From assembly GCA_022843325.1 (NCBI GenBank), contig JALHNV010000003.1, positions 1 to 64,000 of the forward strand: 64,000 bases of DNA. The letters run 5' to 3'. How positions within the stretch are numbered: position 1 is the first letter of the stretch; every line of letters starts with the position of its first letter. The notes beneath the pieces are model-generated. The model was given only the letters and a program-made list of their open reading frames with translations. It was not told where the DNA came from and made no database searches. This DNA is from Pseudolabrys sp. GTDB lineage: Bacteria; Pseudomonadota; Alphaproteobacteria; Rhizobiales; Xanthobacteraceae. The translations under genes were made by a program, and so were the position numbers. Positions 17,526-25,985 of this stretch are shown piece after piece.

Positions 17526-18350
17526 TCAGTCCCCCGCGAATTGCGGTTTGCCCTTGGCGACAAAGGCGTCATAGGCGCGGCGGAAGTCGCGAGTCTGCAT
17601 GCAGATGGCCTGCGCCTGCGCTTCGGACTCGATCGCCTGATCGAGCGTCATCGACCATTCCTGGGCCAGCATGGTCTTGGTCATCATGTGGGCGAAGGTC
17701 GGCCCGGCGGCGAGTTGCTGCGCCAGCTTGACGGCTTCGCTCTCCAGCGCGTCGGCGTCAACCAGCCGATTGAAGAAGCCCCAGCGCTCGCCCTCCTCGG
17801 CAGACATGCTGCGGCCGGTGTAGAGCAGTTCGGAGGCCCGCCCCTGCCCGATCACACGCGGCAGCATGGCGCAGGCGCCCATGTCGCAACCGGCGAGCCC
17901 GACCCGCGTGAACAGAAACGCGGTCTTGGCCTGGGCCGTGCCGAGCCGCATGTCGCTGAACAGCGCGATCATGGCGCCGGCGCCGACGCAGACGCCGTCG
18001 ACCGCGGCGATCACCGGCTGCGGACAGGCGCGCATCGCCTTGACCAGATCGCCGGTCATGCGGGTGAAGGCAAGCAGCCCCTTCATGTCGCGGTCGAGCA
18101 GCGGGCCGATGATGTCGTGAACATCGCCGCCGGAACAGAAATTGCCGCCGTTGGAGCCGATCACCACCGCCTTGACGTCGTCGGCGTAACTCAACTGCCG
18201 GAAGGTGTCGCGCAACTCGGCATAGGAGTCGAACGTCATCGGGTTCTTGCGCTCGGCACCCTTCAGCGTGATGACGGCGACCGTGCCGTCGACGCGCCAG
18301 TTGAAATGCTTTGGTTTGAAGTCTTTGGGCTTGAAATCTGCCATGGTCAT
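17526..18350 (-). CDS. Enoyl-CoA hydratase/isomerase (crotonase) family protein
   Basis: 274 residues. The oxyanion-hole segments are NFCSGGDV (70-77) and [10 protein letters not shown] (121-130). Where rat enoyl-CoA hydratase has its first catalytic Glu (PEI), this protein reads LFTRV, and an aspartate follows in [10 protein letters not shown] (152-160). This is closer to crotonase relatives that use Asp for C-C bond reactions or ring hydrolysis. It could hydrate, or open the ring of, the alicyclic beta-ketoacyl-CoA made by the monooxygenase/reductase (inference). Its ATG at 18350 shares a base with the MarR stop. Confidence 0.85.
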   Translation of the reverse strand: MTMADFKPKDFKPKHFNWRVDGTVAVITLKGAERKNPMTFDSYAELRDTFRQLSYADDVKAVVIGSNGGNFCSGGDVHDIIGPLLDRDMKGLLAFTRMTGDLVKAMRACPQPVIAAVDGVCVGAGAMIALFSDMRLGTAQAKTAFLFTRVGLAGCDMGACAMLPRVIGQGRASELLYTGRSMSAEEGERWGFFNRLVDADALESEAVKLAQQLAAGPTFAHMMTKTMLAQEWSMTLDQAIESEAQAQAICMQTRDFRRAYDAFVAKGKPQFAGD

Positions 18351-18838
18351 TACCGTGTTCCTCCCGCACGGACGCGCGTCGCCAATCCGTCGAGCTGTCC
18401 GATCATGGATTCCGCTACGTCGGCGTCGATGCCGGCGAGCAATTCGTCAACCCAGCCTTCGTGCGCCTTGGCGATCAGTGCGAACTGCGATTGCCCCTTG
18501 GGCGTCAGCCGCACGATGTAGGAGCGGCGGTCGCTGGCCGGCGCCTGACGCAGCACCAGCTTCTCAGCCGTCAGCCGGTCGATGATGCCGGTGACGTTGC
18601 CGTTCGACACCATCAGCATGCGCGACAGCTCGGTCATGCTCATGCCGTTCTCCTTGCGCACCAGCGCCGCCATCACGTCGAACTGCGGCAGCGTCACGGC
18701 GAATTCCTTGCGCAGGCGCTCGCGCAATTCGGCCTCAATGGCGCGCGCCGCCCGCAGCAGCCGGATCCACAGCCGCAAATGCTGCTTGCTGACAGGCCGG
18801 GCCACCGTCTTGTCGCGCGCCTTGTCGGCGATGCTCAT
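18350..18838 (-). CDS. MarR-family transcriptional regulator, inside the anthranilate-CoA operon
   Basis: 162-residue winged-helix regulator. The dimer/DNA-binding core runs [22 protein letters not shown], then [20 protein letters not shown] as recognition helix, with a wing at [13 protein letters not shown]. MarR repressors of aromatic-CoA pathways usually release DNA on binding the CoA thioester. It is cotranscribed with the genes it probably controls (ATGA overlap with the SDR gene, TAATG overlap with the crotonase gene), which suggests negative feedback. The 39-bp palindrome at 21942-21980 is the obvious candidate operator. Start chosen at 18838 because longer frames run into the SDR gene. 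Confidence 0.9.
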   Translation of the reverse strand: MSIADKARDKTVARPVSKQHLRLWIRLLRAARAIEAELRERLRKEFAVTLPQFDVMAALVRKENGMSMTELSRMLMVSNGNVTGIIDRLTAEKLVLRQAPASDRRSYIVRLTPKGQSQFALIAKAHEGWVDELLAGIDADVAESMIGQLDGLATRVRAGGTR

Positions 18839-19602
18839 GTTGGGCCTCCGGCGACAGCGATGGCCTGACCGTTGACCGAAGCGGCACTGGGCGAACAGAG
18901 CCACAGCACGGTCTGCGCCACTTCTTCCGGCGTGATCAGCCGGCCATGCGCATTGTCTTTCGCCAGCGTCTGGCGCGACGCCTCGGCGCTGCGCCCGGTC
19001 TTGGCGGCAATCGTGTCCGCGGCCGCGGCCAGCAGCGGCGTATCGGTGAAGCCCGGACACACGGCGTTGACGGTGACGCCGGTGGCGCCGAGTTCGAGGC
19101 TCAGCGCCCGCATCAGGCCGACGACGCCGTGCTTGGCGGCGACATAGGCCGCGACATACGGATAGCCCTTGAGCCCGGCGGTCGAGGCGATGAAGACGAT
19201 GCGGCGCGGGCTATCGGTGTCCCGCGTCACGTCGGCCAGCGCGGCCTGCACGGTCATAAACGCGCCGGTCAGATTGACGGCAATCGTTTCCTGCCATTGC
19301 GCGGGCGTTATCTTGCCGGCCGGCGCACTCGCCGCCATGCCGGCATTGGCAATCACCATGTCGATCGGACCATGCGCGGCGCGCGCTGCGGCAACCATCG
19401 CCGCGCAGTCCTCCGCCTGAGTGATGTCGGCGACGATGGCGGTCGCCTTGGGCAATGACGACGCGACGTCCTGCAACGGCCCCTTGCGGCGGCCCGCCAG
19501 CGACACCGCAGCGCCGTCGGCCGCCAGCGCACGGGCGATGGCCGCGCCGATGCCGGTGCCGCCACCCGTGATCAAAGCATGACAGCCGTCGAGCGTGCCC
19601 AT
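18835..19602 (-). CDS. Short-chain dehydrogenase/reductase (SDR), probable 3-hydroxyacyl-CoA dehydrogenase of the anthranilate-CoA pathway
   Basis: 255 residues of classical SDR type. The nucleotide motif is TGGGTGIG (12-19), the NAG motif is at 86-88, and the catalytic set is Ser140, Tyr153 and Lys157 (Y-V-A-A-K). The start at 19602 overlaps the monooxygenase/reductase stop by one base (TGATG). A short-chain 3-hydroxyacyl-CoA dehydrogenase is expected at this step of beta-oxidation-like processing; the assignment rests on context. Confidence 0.88.
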   Translation of the reverse strand: MGTLDGCHALITGGGTGIGAAIARALAADGAAVSLAGRRKGPLQDVASSLPKATAIVADITQAEDCAAMVAAARAAHGPIDMVIANAGMAASAPAGKITPAQWQETIAVNLTGAFMTVQAALADVTRDTDSPRRIVFIASTAGLKGYPYVAAYVAAKHGVVGLMRALSLELGATGVTVNAVCPGFTDTPLLAAAADTIAAKTGRSAEASRQTLAKDNAHGRLITPEEVAQTVLWLCSPSAASVNGQAIAVAGGPT

Positions 19603-21893
19603 CACACTTTCCCTGTCAGCACATCGGGACGAGACTTCAGACGATGCATCTGATCCCGCCCCGGCCAATACGGCTTTGGCCAGGCCGCGCCCGTGTAATG
19701 CGCGTCGGCGGCGGCGTGCAGCGTCCAGTACGGATTGGCCAAATGCGGCCGCGCCATGCAGACCAGATCGGCGCGCCCCGCCATCAGGATCGAATTGACA
19801 TGGTCCGGCTCGTAGATGTTGCCGACCGCCATGGTGGCGACGCCGGCCTCATTGCGGATGCGGTCGGAAAACGGCGTCTGGAACATGCGGCCATACACGG
19901 GCTTCGCTGCTTGCGACGTCTGCCCGGCCGACACGTCGATCAGGTCGACGCCGGCTTCCACCAGCAACCGCGCAATTTCAACGGCGTCCTGCGGCGTGAC
20001 GCCGTCGGCGCCGACCCAGTCATTGGCCGAGATGCGCACCGAGATCGGCTTGTGGTCCGGCCAGACCTTGCGCACGGCGTGGAACACCTCGAGCGGAAAC
20101 CGCATGCGGTTTTCCAGCGAACCGCCGTAGTCGTCGGTACGCCGGTTGCCGAGCGGCGTGATGAAAGCCGACATCAGGTAGCCGTGGGCGTAGTGTAACT
20201 CCAGCCAATCGAAGCCGGCCCGGTCGCCCATTTCTGCGGCGCGTACGAAGTCGTCGCGCACCTTGTCCATGTCGGCGCGCGTCATCTCGCGCGGAATCTG
20301 GTTGTTCTCGCTCCACGGCACCGGCGACGGCGCGAGGATTTCCCAATTGCCGCTGGCGAGCGGCGCGTCGGATGTCTCCCAGCCGAGCTGGGTCGAGCCC
20401 TTCGCGCCGGAATGGCCGAGTTGCAGCGCCACCTTGGCGTCGGTCTCGGCATGGATGAAATCGACGATGCGCTTCCAGGCCTGCTCCTGCGCCAGCGTGT
20501 AAAGTCCGGTGCAGCCGGGCGTGATGCGGCCTTCCGGCGACACGCAGGTCATCTCGGTGAACACCAGCCCGGCGCCGCCCTTGGCGCGCTCGGCGTAATG
20601 CACCAGATGCCAGTCGGTCGGCACGCCATCGACCGCGCGGTATTGCGCCATCGGCGACACCACGATGCGGTTCTTCAGTTCGACGCCACGCACGCGCAAC
20701 GGCACGAACATCGGCGAGCGCGCCGCATTGGCCGGCGCGCCGGTCGCCTGTGTCTCGAACCATTTCTCGGCGCCGGCCAGCCATTGCGGGTCGCGCTCGC
20801 GCAGGTTCTCGTGGCTGATGCGCTGCGAACGGGTCAGCAGCGAATAATTGAACTGCACCGGGTCGAGGTGCAAATAGCGCTCGACGTCCTCGAACCATTC
20901 GGTCGAATTGCGCGCCGCATTCTGGAGCCGCAGCACTTCCAGCCGACGCTCGTCCTCGTAACGGGCGAAGGCGCTGGCCATGTCCTTTTCGCTGTGCAGA
21001 TAGTTCGACAACGCGATAGCGCTCTCCAGCGCCAGCTTCGAACCGGAACCGACCGAGAAATGCGCGGTCGCCGCCGAGTCGCCGAGCAGCACGACATTGC
21101 CGGTCGACCAGCGCTCGCACAGCACGCGGTTGAAATTGAGCCAGACCGAGCCGCGCAGATGCTTGGCGTTGGACATCAGCGCGTTGCCGTTGAGGTGACC
21201 GGCGAAGATCCTCTCGCAGGCGGCGATGGTCTCCTCGGCGTTCATTATGTCGAAACCGGCCTTGCGCCAGGTTTCTTCCGAACATTCGACGATGAAGGTC
21301 GCGGTGTCGGCATCGAACTGGTAGGCGTGCGCCCAGATCCAGCCGTGTCCGGTCTCTTCGAAGATAAAGGTGAAGGCCTTGTCGAATTTCTGGCGTGTGC
21401 CGAGCCAGATGTACTTGCAGGCGCGGACGTCGATGTCGGGCTTGAACACGTCGGCATAGGCCGCGCGGACGCGGGAGTTCACCCCGTCGGCGCCGACGAT
21501 CAGGTCATAGCCCTTCAGCTCATCGACGCTCTGCACCTCGGTCTCGAAGCGCAGTTCGACGCCGAGCTCGCGCGCCCGCTCCTGCAAAATTTTCAGAAGC
21601 CGCATGCGTCCGATGCCGGAAAAGCCGTGGCCGCTCGAACGCATCACCGCGCCGCGGTAATGCACGGCGATATCGTCCCAGTAGACGAAGGAGTTGCGGA
21701 TCGCCGTGGCACTGACCGGATCGTTCGCGTCAAGATTGCCGAGCGTGTCTTCGGACAACACCACGCCCCAGCCGAAAGTGTCGTCCGGCCGGTTGCGTTC
21801 GAACACCAAGACCTCGTGCGAGGGGTCGCGCAATTTCAGCGAAATCGCGAAATAAAGCCCGCCCGGGCCGCCCCCCAGAATTGCCGCACGCAT
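19602..21893 (-). CDS. abmA: 2-aminobenzoyl-CoA (anthraniloyl-CoA) monooxygenase/reductase; bifunctional salicylyl-CoA 5-hydroxylase family
   Basis: 763 residues, a two-domain flavoprotein. Residues 1 to about 390 are an aromatic-ring flavin monooxygenase (FAD motif [14 protein letters not shown] at 3-16; [14 protein letters not shown] with Asp272). Residues from 395 are an Old Yellow Enzyme-type TIM barrel ([48 protein letters not shown]). This fusion is the hallmark of the dearomatising enzyme that hydroxylates 2-aminobenzoyl-CoA at C5 and reduces the ring, described in Azoarcus evansii; close relatives are annotated as salicylyl-CoA 5-hydroxylase, and the two substrates cannot be separated by eye. 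It is the first gene of a seven-gene operon, divergent from the flavin monooxygenase gene at 22115. Confidence 0.92.
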   Translation of the reverse strand: MRAAILGGGPGGLYFAISLKLRDPSHEVLVFERNRPDDTFGWGVVLSEDTLGNLDANDPVSATAIRNSFVYWDDIAVHYRGAVMRSSGHGFSGIGRMRLLKILQERARELGVELRFETEVQSVDELKGYDLIVGADGVNSRVRAAYADVFKPDIDVRACKYIWLGTRQKFDKAFTFIFEETGHGWIWAHAYQFDADTATFIVECSEETWRKAGFDIMNAEETIAACERIFAGHLNGNALMSNAKHLRGSVWLNFNRVLCERWSTGNVVLLGDSAATAHFSVGSGSKLALESAIALSNYLHSEKDMASAFARYEDERRLEVLRLQNAARNSTEWFEDVERYLHLDPVQFNYSLLTRSQRISHENLRERDPQWLAGAEKWFETQATGAPANAARSPMFVPLRVRGVELKNRIVVSPMAQYRAVDGVPTDWHLVHYAERAKGGAGLVFTEMTCVSPEGRITPGCTGLYTLAQEQAWKRIVDFIHAETDAKVALQLGHSGAKGSTQLGWETSDAPLASGNWEILAPSPVPWSENNQIPREMTRADMDKVRDDFVRAAEMGDRAGFDWLELHYAHGYLMSAFITPLGNRRTDDYGGSLENRMRFPLEVFHAVRKVWPDHKPISVRISANDWVGADGVTPQDAVEIARLLVEAGVDLIDVSAGQTSQAAKPVYGRMFQTPFSDRIRNEAGVATMAVGNIYEPDHVNSILMAGRADLVCMARPHLANPYWTLHAAADAHYTGAAWPKPYWPGRDQMHRLKSRPDVLTGKV

Positions 21894-21941
21894 TGGCCGG
21901 CTCCATCATGGTGTCAGGGGGACAGCATGCCGCAGCCCGGC

Positions 21942-21980
21942 AAATATTACAAACATAAAATTTTTATGCCTAAAGTATTT
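21942..21980. promoter_or_regulatory. 39-bp nested palindrome in the divergent promoter region (candidate MarR operator)
   Basis: The 221-base gap between the anthranilate operon and the divergent monooxygenase holds a perfect 15-bp palindrome, CATAAAA-T-TTTTATG (21954-21968). Outer arms with exactly the same centre (21961) extend it to 39 bp, AAATATT on the left and AAGTATTT on the right; 14 of 19 half-site positions pair. It is strikingly AT-rich against the surrounding GC-rich DNA. Placement suggests control of one or both promoters, plausibly by the operon's own MarR protein. Confidence 0.6.
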
Positions 21981-22114
21981 CCACCGGCAGCGCGGTGCAG
22001 GCGCCCCCGTGCAAGGAGCGCGGTCACCATATTCGAAACCCGGTGTTGCCGCACCGGCCCCGATGATGCGATGAAAATTTACCACAGGTGTGAAGCGGTC
22101 GCGGGTCTTGCGTC

Positions 22115-23365
22115 ATGAAAGTCATTATTGTTGGCGGAGGGGTTGGCGGGCTGACCACCGCCCTCATGCTTCAGGCCCGCGGCATCGACTGCGAAATCTT
22201 TGAGCAGGCCGACGGCATCCGCGAACTCGGCGTCGGCATCAACACCCTGCCCCACGCCATTCGCGAACTGAAAGAGCTCGGCCTGCTGGAGCGGCTCGAC
22301 GCCGTCGCCATCCGCACCCACGAGCTTTTTTACGCCAACCGCTTCGGACAGACCGTCTGGCACGAATTGCGCGGCACCGACGCCGGCTTCGACGTGCCCC
22401 AATTCTCGATCCACCGCGGCCGGCTGCAAGGCGTGATCTACCAGGCAGCGCGCGCACGGCTCGGCGAAGGAAAGATCCACGCCGGCCACCGCCTTGGCGC
22501 CTTTCACCAGGACGACAGCGGCGTCACCGCCTATTTCTTCGACCGTCAGGGCGGTCACCGACGCACGGTACACGGCGACGTGCTGATCGGCGCCGACGGC
22601 ATCCATTCGTTCGTGCGCGAGCGTCTGTTTCCAGACGAAGGCCCGGCGCTGTGGAACGGCACCATGCTGTGGCGCGGCGCGGTGGACTGGCCCCAATTCA
22701 TGACCGGCCGCTCGATGATCATCGCCGGCGGCATGGACGCTAAATTCGTGCTCTATCCGATCGCCGCTGGCTCGGCGCCCGACCGCCGCCTGACCAATTG
22801 GGCGGTCATGGCGAAGGTGTCCGACGGCGGCCAGCCGCCGCGCAAGGAGGACTGGTCGCGTCCCGGCCGCTGGGACGATATACGGCCCTATCTGCAGCGC
22901 TTCCGCCTGCCCTATGTCGATGTCAGCCACCTGATCGAGGCGACCGGCGAATTCTGGGAGTATCCGTTGTGCGACCGCGACCCGCTGCCGCGCTGGTCGC
23001 ACGGCCGCGTCACATTGCTCGGCGATGCCGCGCATCCGATGTACCCCGTCGGTTCGAATGGCGCTTCGCAGGCGATCCTCGATGCCCGCTGTCTCGCCGA
23101 CCGGCTGGTGTCGGCCGACTTTCCTTCACACGCGCTCTGGCTCTACGAGCAGGAGCGCCTGCCGATGACCGCCCAGATCGTGAAGATGAACCGCAAAGGC
23201 GGGCCGGAAGGCGTCATCGACGCGGTCGAGACTCTGGCACCCGACGGCTTTGCCAATATCGACGACGTTTTGTCGCACGACCAGCGCATGGCCATCGTGC
23301 GCGGCTATGCATCGACGGCGGGCTTTGTGCAGGGCCAGGTCAACAAAGCGGGCAAGGCGGCGTAG
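22115..23365 (+). CDS. FAD-dependent aromatic monooxygenase (PHBH/salicylate hydroxylase-like)
   Basis: 416 residues, class A flavoprotein monooxygenase. It has the GGGVGG nucleotide-binding loop (residues 7-12), the DG motif VLIGADGIHSFVRERLF and the second FAD motif TLLGDAAHPMYPVGSNGASQ (Asp304). It hydroxylates an aromatic or heteroaromatic ring using NAD(P)H and oxygen; the substrate is unknown. It is divergent from the anthranilate-CoA operon and shares its palindromic control region, so a role in feeding that pathway (for example an N-heterocycle or hydroxyanthranilate step) is plausible. It converges on the zinc-ribbon gene with a 4-base gap. Confidence 0.9.
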   Translation: MKVIIVGGGVGGLTTALMLQARGIDCEIFEQADGIRELGVGINTLPHAIRELKELGLLERLDAVAIRTHELFYANRFGQTVWHELRGTDAGFDVPQFSIHRGRLQGVIYQAARARLGEGKIHAGHRLGAFHQDDSGVTAYFFDRQGGHRRTVHGDVLIGADGIHSFVRERLFPDEGPALWNGTMLWRGAVDWPQFMTGRSMIIAGGMDAKFVLYPIAAGSAPDRRLTNWAVMAKVSDGGQPPRKEDWSRPGRWDDIRPYLQRFRLPYVDVSHLIEATGEFWEYPLCDRDPLPRWSHGRVTLLGDAAHPMYPVGSNGASQAILDARCLADRLVSADFPSHALWLYEQERLPMTAQIVKMNRKGGPEGVIDAVETLAPDGFANIDDVLSHDQRMAIVRGYASTAGFVQGQVNKAGKAA

Positions 23366-23369
23366 TCCA

Positions 23370-23561
23370 TCACGTCGCCTGCGGCTGACCGCCCTCTTCG
23401 ACGGGCGGAATATGCATCGGGTATTCGACTTCGCACGCGGTGCATTTGAACACGCACGTAATTGTCTCGCGCGTGCGGCGCCGCTGCTCTTTGAGACGCG
23501 TCGGCGCAGCGCACATAGGGCACGCGGGCGATGCAATCGACAAACAATCTGATCCAGACAT
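23370..23561 (-). CDS. Small zinc-ribbon protein (63 residues), function unknown
   Basis: 63 residues with two CxxC knuckles, Cys14-Cys17 (CPMC) and Cys40-Cys43 (CTAC), separated by a basic stretch (LKEQRRRTRET). This is the usual geometry of a zinc ribbon. The start at 23561 is well supported: GAAGGAGGAATT immediately precedes the ATG, one of the strongest ribosome-binding sites in the window. It is not conserved in any family I can name. Short zinc ribbons of this form often act as RNA, DNA or protein contacts. It lies convergent with the monooxygenase gene. Confidence 0.7.
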   Translation of the reverse strand: MSGSDCLSIASPACPMCAAPTRLKEQRRRTRETITCVFKCTACEVEYPMHIPPVEEGGQPQAT

Positions 23562-23750
23562 AATTCCTCCTTCGCCGTAAAAGCGCGGGCATTCCGGTAA
23601 TTTCGGATTGATAAATCGGACGTGCCGATACAACGCGGAGCCGGGAACTTTGCTCCCGCACCAGCCTCACATAATATTTCAGAACCGCACGGGAACCGTC
23701 ACCGTTCGGCCTAATTCGACGGCTGTGCCAAGCGCCAATGTTTAACGAAA

Positions 23751-23773
23751 ATGGCCGGGACGAACCCGGCCAT
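23751..23773 (-). terminator. Intrinsic terminator downstream of the cupin gene
   Basis: Perfect 9-bp stem ATGGCCGGG / CCCGGCCAT with the 5-base loop ACGAA. Read on the minus strand it is followed by TTTCGTT, a short T-rich tail. It lies about 30 bases beyond the cupin stop, so it probably ends that transcript. Confidence 0.65.
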
Positions 23774-23803
23774 CATCCGTCCAACAATGTTGCACCGCAA
23801 AGG

Positions 23804-24256
23804 TCACGTCGCCGGCGGCGGGAGGAACATCACTTCGTGACGCGCGGACAGCGCCACCACGGCGTCAGGCGTAGGCTCCTTGAGCGAGTGGATGCCCCAG
23901 AACAGTTCGTACAGCCGTCGCGTCGGCGACACCCAGAAGAAGCACTTCACCGTCTGGTCGGACTTGTTGAAAATGCCGTGCGGGATGTTCATCGGCAGAC
24001 GAATGACATCGCCCGGCTGGGCAACGAAATCCTTGCCGTCGAGGACGAGATCGAGCCTGCCTTCGAACAGATAGATGAATTCGTCCTGGGTCGGATGGAT
24101 ATGCGGCGGCACGAACGTGCCCGGCGGCAGGGTCGCATGCCAGGAGAACGACTGCTCCGACAGCGTCTTCGGTACATAGGTCTGGCCCAGAATATTCCAG
24201 GATATCCCGTCAATGCCGGTACCGGCTTTCGTAATACCTGCCGTCAGCGTTTGCAT
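23804..24256 (-). CDS. Cupin domain-containing protein
   Basis: 150-residue single cupin barrel. Motif 1 supplies metal ligands His52, His54 and Glu59 (PPHIHPTQDEFIYLFEG), and motif 2 supplies His93 (MNIPHGIFNK). A metal-dependent dioxygenase, isomerase or binding role is possible. The start at 24256 is preceded by CCGGAG at a good distance; longer in-frame extensions lack such a site. It is divergent from the LIV-type importer operon, which suggests the protein acts on the imported compound or its product. Confidence 0.8.
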   Translation of the reverse strand: MQTLTAGITKAGTGIDGISWNILGQTYVPKTLSEQSFSWHATLPPGTFVPPHIHPTQDEFIYLFEGRLDLVLDGKDFVAQPGDVIRLPMNIPHGIFNKSDQTVKCFFWVSPTRRLYELFWGIHSLKEPTPDAVVALSARHEVMFLPPPAT

Positions 24257-24410
24257 ATCGTCACTCCGGTGATTCAGCGTTACACCCGCGGCCGGTAGTT
24301 TTTCCGCCGCCGCACGCTTGTTGATCCATGACATCAACGTCGCGGACAATATTCCGTGCGGCAACGATCTGCTCCGTCAGCGGGTCGATTGGCGTTCGTT
24401 TTAACACGCT

Positions 24411-24433
24411 GTTTTGCCGCGCTGCGACAAAAC
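24411..24433. promoter_or_regulatory. Inverted repeat, candidate operator
   Basis: Outer arms GTTTTG (24411-24416) and CAAAAC (24428-24433) pair perfectly, and inner CGC/GCG triplets pair as well: 9 of 11 half-site positions match in a 23-bp span. No U-tract follows on either strand, so an operator is more likely than a terminator. The regulator is unknown. Confidence 0.45.
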
Positions 24434-24497
24434 CCGCATTGCGGTAAATATCGTCAAGTGCTTAGCGTCCTGCATAAAGATAGGGCTTTTCAGCGCG

Positions 24498-24519
24498 GAT
24501 ATTTTAAGTTTAAAGTATC
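24498..24519. promoter_or_regulatory. 22-bp inverted repeat, candidate operator sharing a half-site with 21942-21980
   Basis: Left half GATATTTTAAG and right half TTTAAAGTATC pair at 9 of 11 positions. The right half contains TAAAGTAT, the same octamer found in the right arm of the palindrome at 21942-21980. It lies 74 bases before the ATG of the importer binding protein, within promoter distance. Confidence 0.5.
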
Positions 24520-24592
24520 TAGCGCAGTGTAGCGCCGGCCGCAACGGCCGGGCATAGTGCCGTCGAGAGCACGAATTTCCGGAGGGGTTACG

Positions 24593-25762
24593 ATGAGCAA
24601 GTTGGTGATGACGGTTGCCGCGGCCGCGCTGGTCGGCCTTGCGGGCCAGGCGCAAGCGCAGGAAAAGCTGAAAGTCGGAATTGTCACCACGCTGTCCGGT
24701 CCGCCGGCGGTGCTTGGTCAGCAGCTTCGCAACGGCTTCCAGCTCGCGGTCAAGAACATGGGCGGCAAGCTGGGCGGCCGTGACGTCGAACTGATCGTGC
24801 AGGACGACGAACTCAAGCCTGACGTCGCCGTCAGCAAGGCGCGCGCGCTGGTTGACCGCGACAAGGTAGACTTCGTCGTCGGCCCGATCTTTTCCAACAT
24901 TCTCATCGCCATCATGAAGCCGGTCACCGATACCGGCACCATCCTGATCAGCCCGAACGCCGGCACTTCCAACTTCGCCGGCAAGGACTGCAACGCCAAC
25001 TTCTTCGTCACCTCGTACCAGAACGACCAGAACCACGAGGTGATGGGCAAATACGCGCAGGACGCCGGGATGAAGAAGGTTTTCATCATGGCGCCGAACT
25101 ATCAGGCAGGCAAAGACTCGCTGGCCGGCTTCAAGCGCTACTTCAAGGGCGAAGTGGCCGACGAGGTCTACGTGCCGCTCGGTCAGCTCGATTACTCGGC
25201 TGAACTGTCACGCATCGCCGCCTCGAACTCCGACGCCGTATTCGTGTTCCTGCCCGGCGGCATGGGCGTGAACTTCGTCAAGCAATTCCGGCAGGCCGGT
25301 CTCGCCGACAAGGTCAAATTCCTGTCCGCCTTTACCGTCGATGAGTCGACGCTGCCGGCGCAACAGGATGCCGCGCTCGGCTTCTTTGGCGGCGCCAACT
25401 GGGCGCCCAACCTCGACAACCCGCAGAACAAGAAGTTCGTCGCCGACTACGAGAAGGAATACAACGCGGTGCCTGCGACATACGCCTTCCAGGCCTATGA
25501 CGCGGCGCTGCTGATCGACAGCGCGCTGAAGGCGACCAAGGGCAACACCTCGGACAAGAACGCCCTGCGCGCCGCATTGAAGAAAGCCGACTTCGCCTCG
25601 CTGCGCGGCAACTTCAAGTTCAACACCAACAACTACCCGATCCAGGACTTCTACCAGGTGAAGGTGGTGAAGCGCGCCGACGGCAAGTTCCAGACCGAGA
25701 TCGACAAGAAGGTGTTCGCGGATTACACCGATCCGCATGTCAAGGAGTGCCCGCTGAAGTAA
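24593..25762 (+). CDS. ABC transporter substrate-binding protein (LivK-like)
   Basis: 389 residues. Signal peptide 1-22 (MSKLVMTVAA... GQAQA before QEK). The mature protein starts KLKVGIVTTLSGPPAVLGQQ and shows the two-lobe type I fold (LISPNAGTSNFAGKDCNANF, FLPGGMGVNFVKQF, TYAFQAYDAALLIDSALKA). Start chosen at 24593, directly behind GGAGGGG. It leads a complete LIV-type operon with two permeases and two ATPases. The gene sits beside aromatic catabolic genes, and many close relatives in this group bind aromatic acids, so an aromatic ligand is possible. Confidence 0.93.
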   Translation: MSKLVMTVAAAALVGLAGQAQAQEKLKVGIVTTLSGPPAVLGQQLRNGFQLAVKNMGGKLGGRDVELIVQDDELKPDVAVSKARALVDRDKVDFVVGPIFSNILIAIMKPVTDTGTILISPNAGTSNFAGKDCNANFFVTSYQNDQNHEVMGKYAQDAGMKKVFIMAPNYQAGKDSLAGFKRYFKGEVADEVYVPLGQLDYSAELSRIAASNSDAVFVFLPGGMGVNFVKQFRQAGLADKVKFLSAFTVDESTLPAQQDAALGFFGGANWAPNLDNPQNKKFVADYEKEYNAVPATYAFQAYDAALLIDSALKATKGNTSDKNALRAALKKADFASLRGNFKFNTNNYPIQDFYQVKVVKRADGKFQTEIDKKVFADYTDPHVKECPLK

Positions 25763-25789
25763 GGCTGTTCGCCTGCCACGAACGCGCTT

Positions 25790-25900
25790 GACCTCTCCCA
25801 TGGGGAGAGGTCGGCGCACGAAGTGCGCCGGGTGAGGGGTTATGGTCTCAATCGAGTCACTTGCCCCCTCACCCCCGCCCTCTCCCCACAGGGGAGAGGG
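25790..25900. repeat. Composite palindromic (REP-like) element between binding protein and LivH genes
   Basis: Four nested or tandem inverted repeats fill the gap: GACCTCTCCC/GGGAGAGGTC (25790-25812), GGCGCAC/GTGCGCC (25813-25829), GGGTGAGGGG/CCCCTCACCC (25830-25839 with 25865-25874) and CCCTCTCCCC/GGGGAGAGGG (25878-25900). All arms are perfect. The CCTCTCCCC and CCCTCACCC blocks resemble dispersed REP-type repeats of Hyphomicrobiales genomes. It may stabilise the binding-protein transcript and reduce read-through into the permeases. Confidence 0.75.
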
Positions 25901-25985
25901 AGTCCGCCGGAGTTCGCGGATTGCACTGCGGTCCTACAAACCGTTCAGAACGATAAACGCTTCGGGCGGGCAGGATTGAGCGACC

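Larger units (their letters stand above)
24257..24592. promoter_or_regulatory. Divergent 336-base intergenic region between cupin gene and LIV-type operon
   Basis: I see no credible gene here. It contains two inverted repeats, listed separately at 24411-24433 and 24498-24519, and an AT-rich stretch from about 24440 to 24525 that is the likely promoter zone for the operon starting at 24593. GGAGGGG lies just before the ATG at 24593. Confidence 0.6.

Noticed and set aside
25790-25900. CRISPR array or riboswitch in the palindromic spacer
   Set aside because: The blocks are palindromes of different sequence without regular direct repeats and spacers, and the position between operon genes fits a REP-type element.
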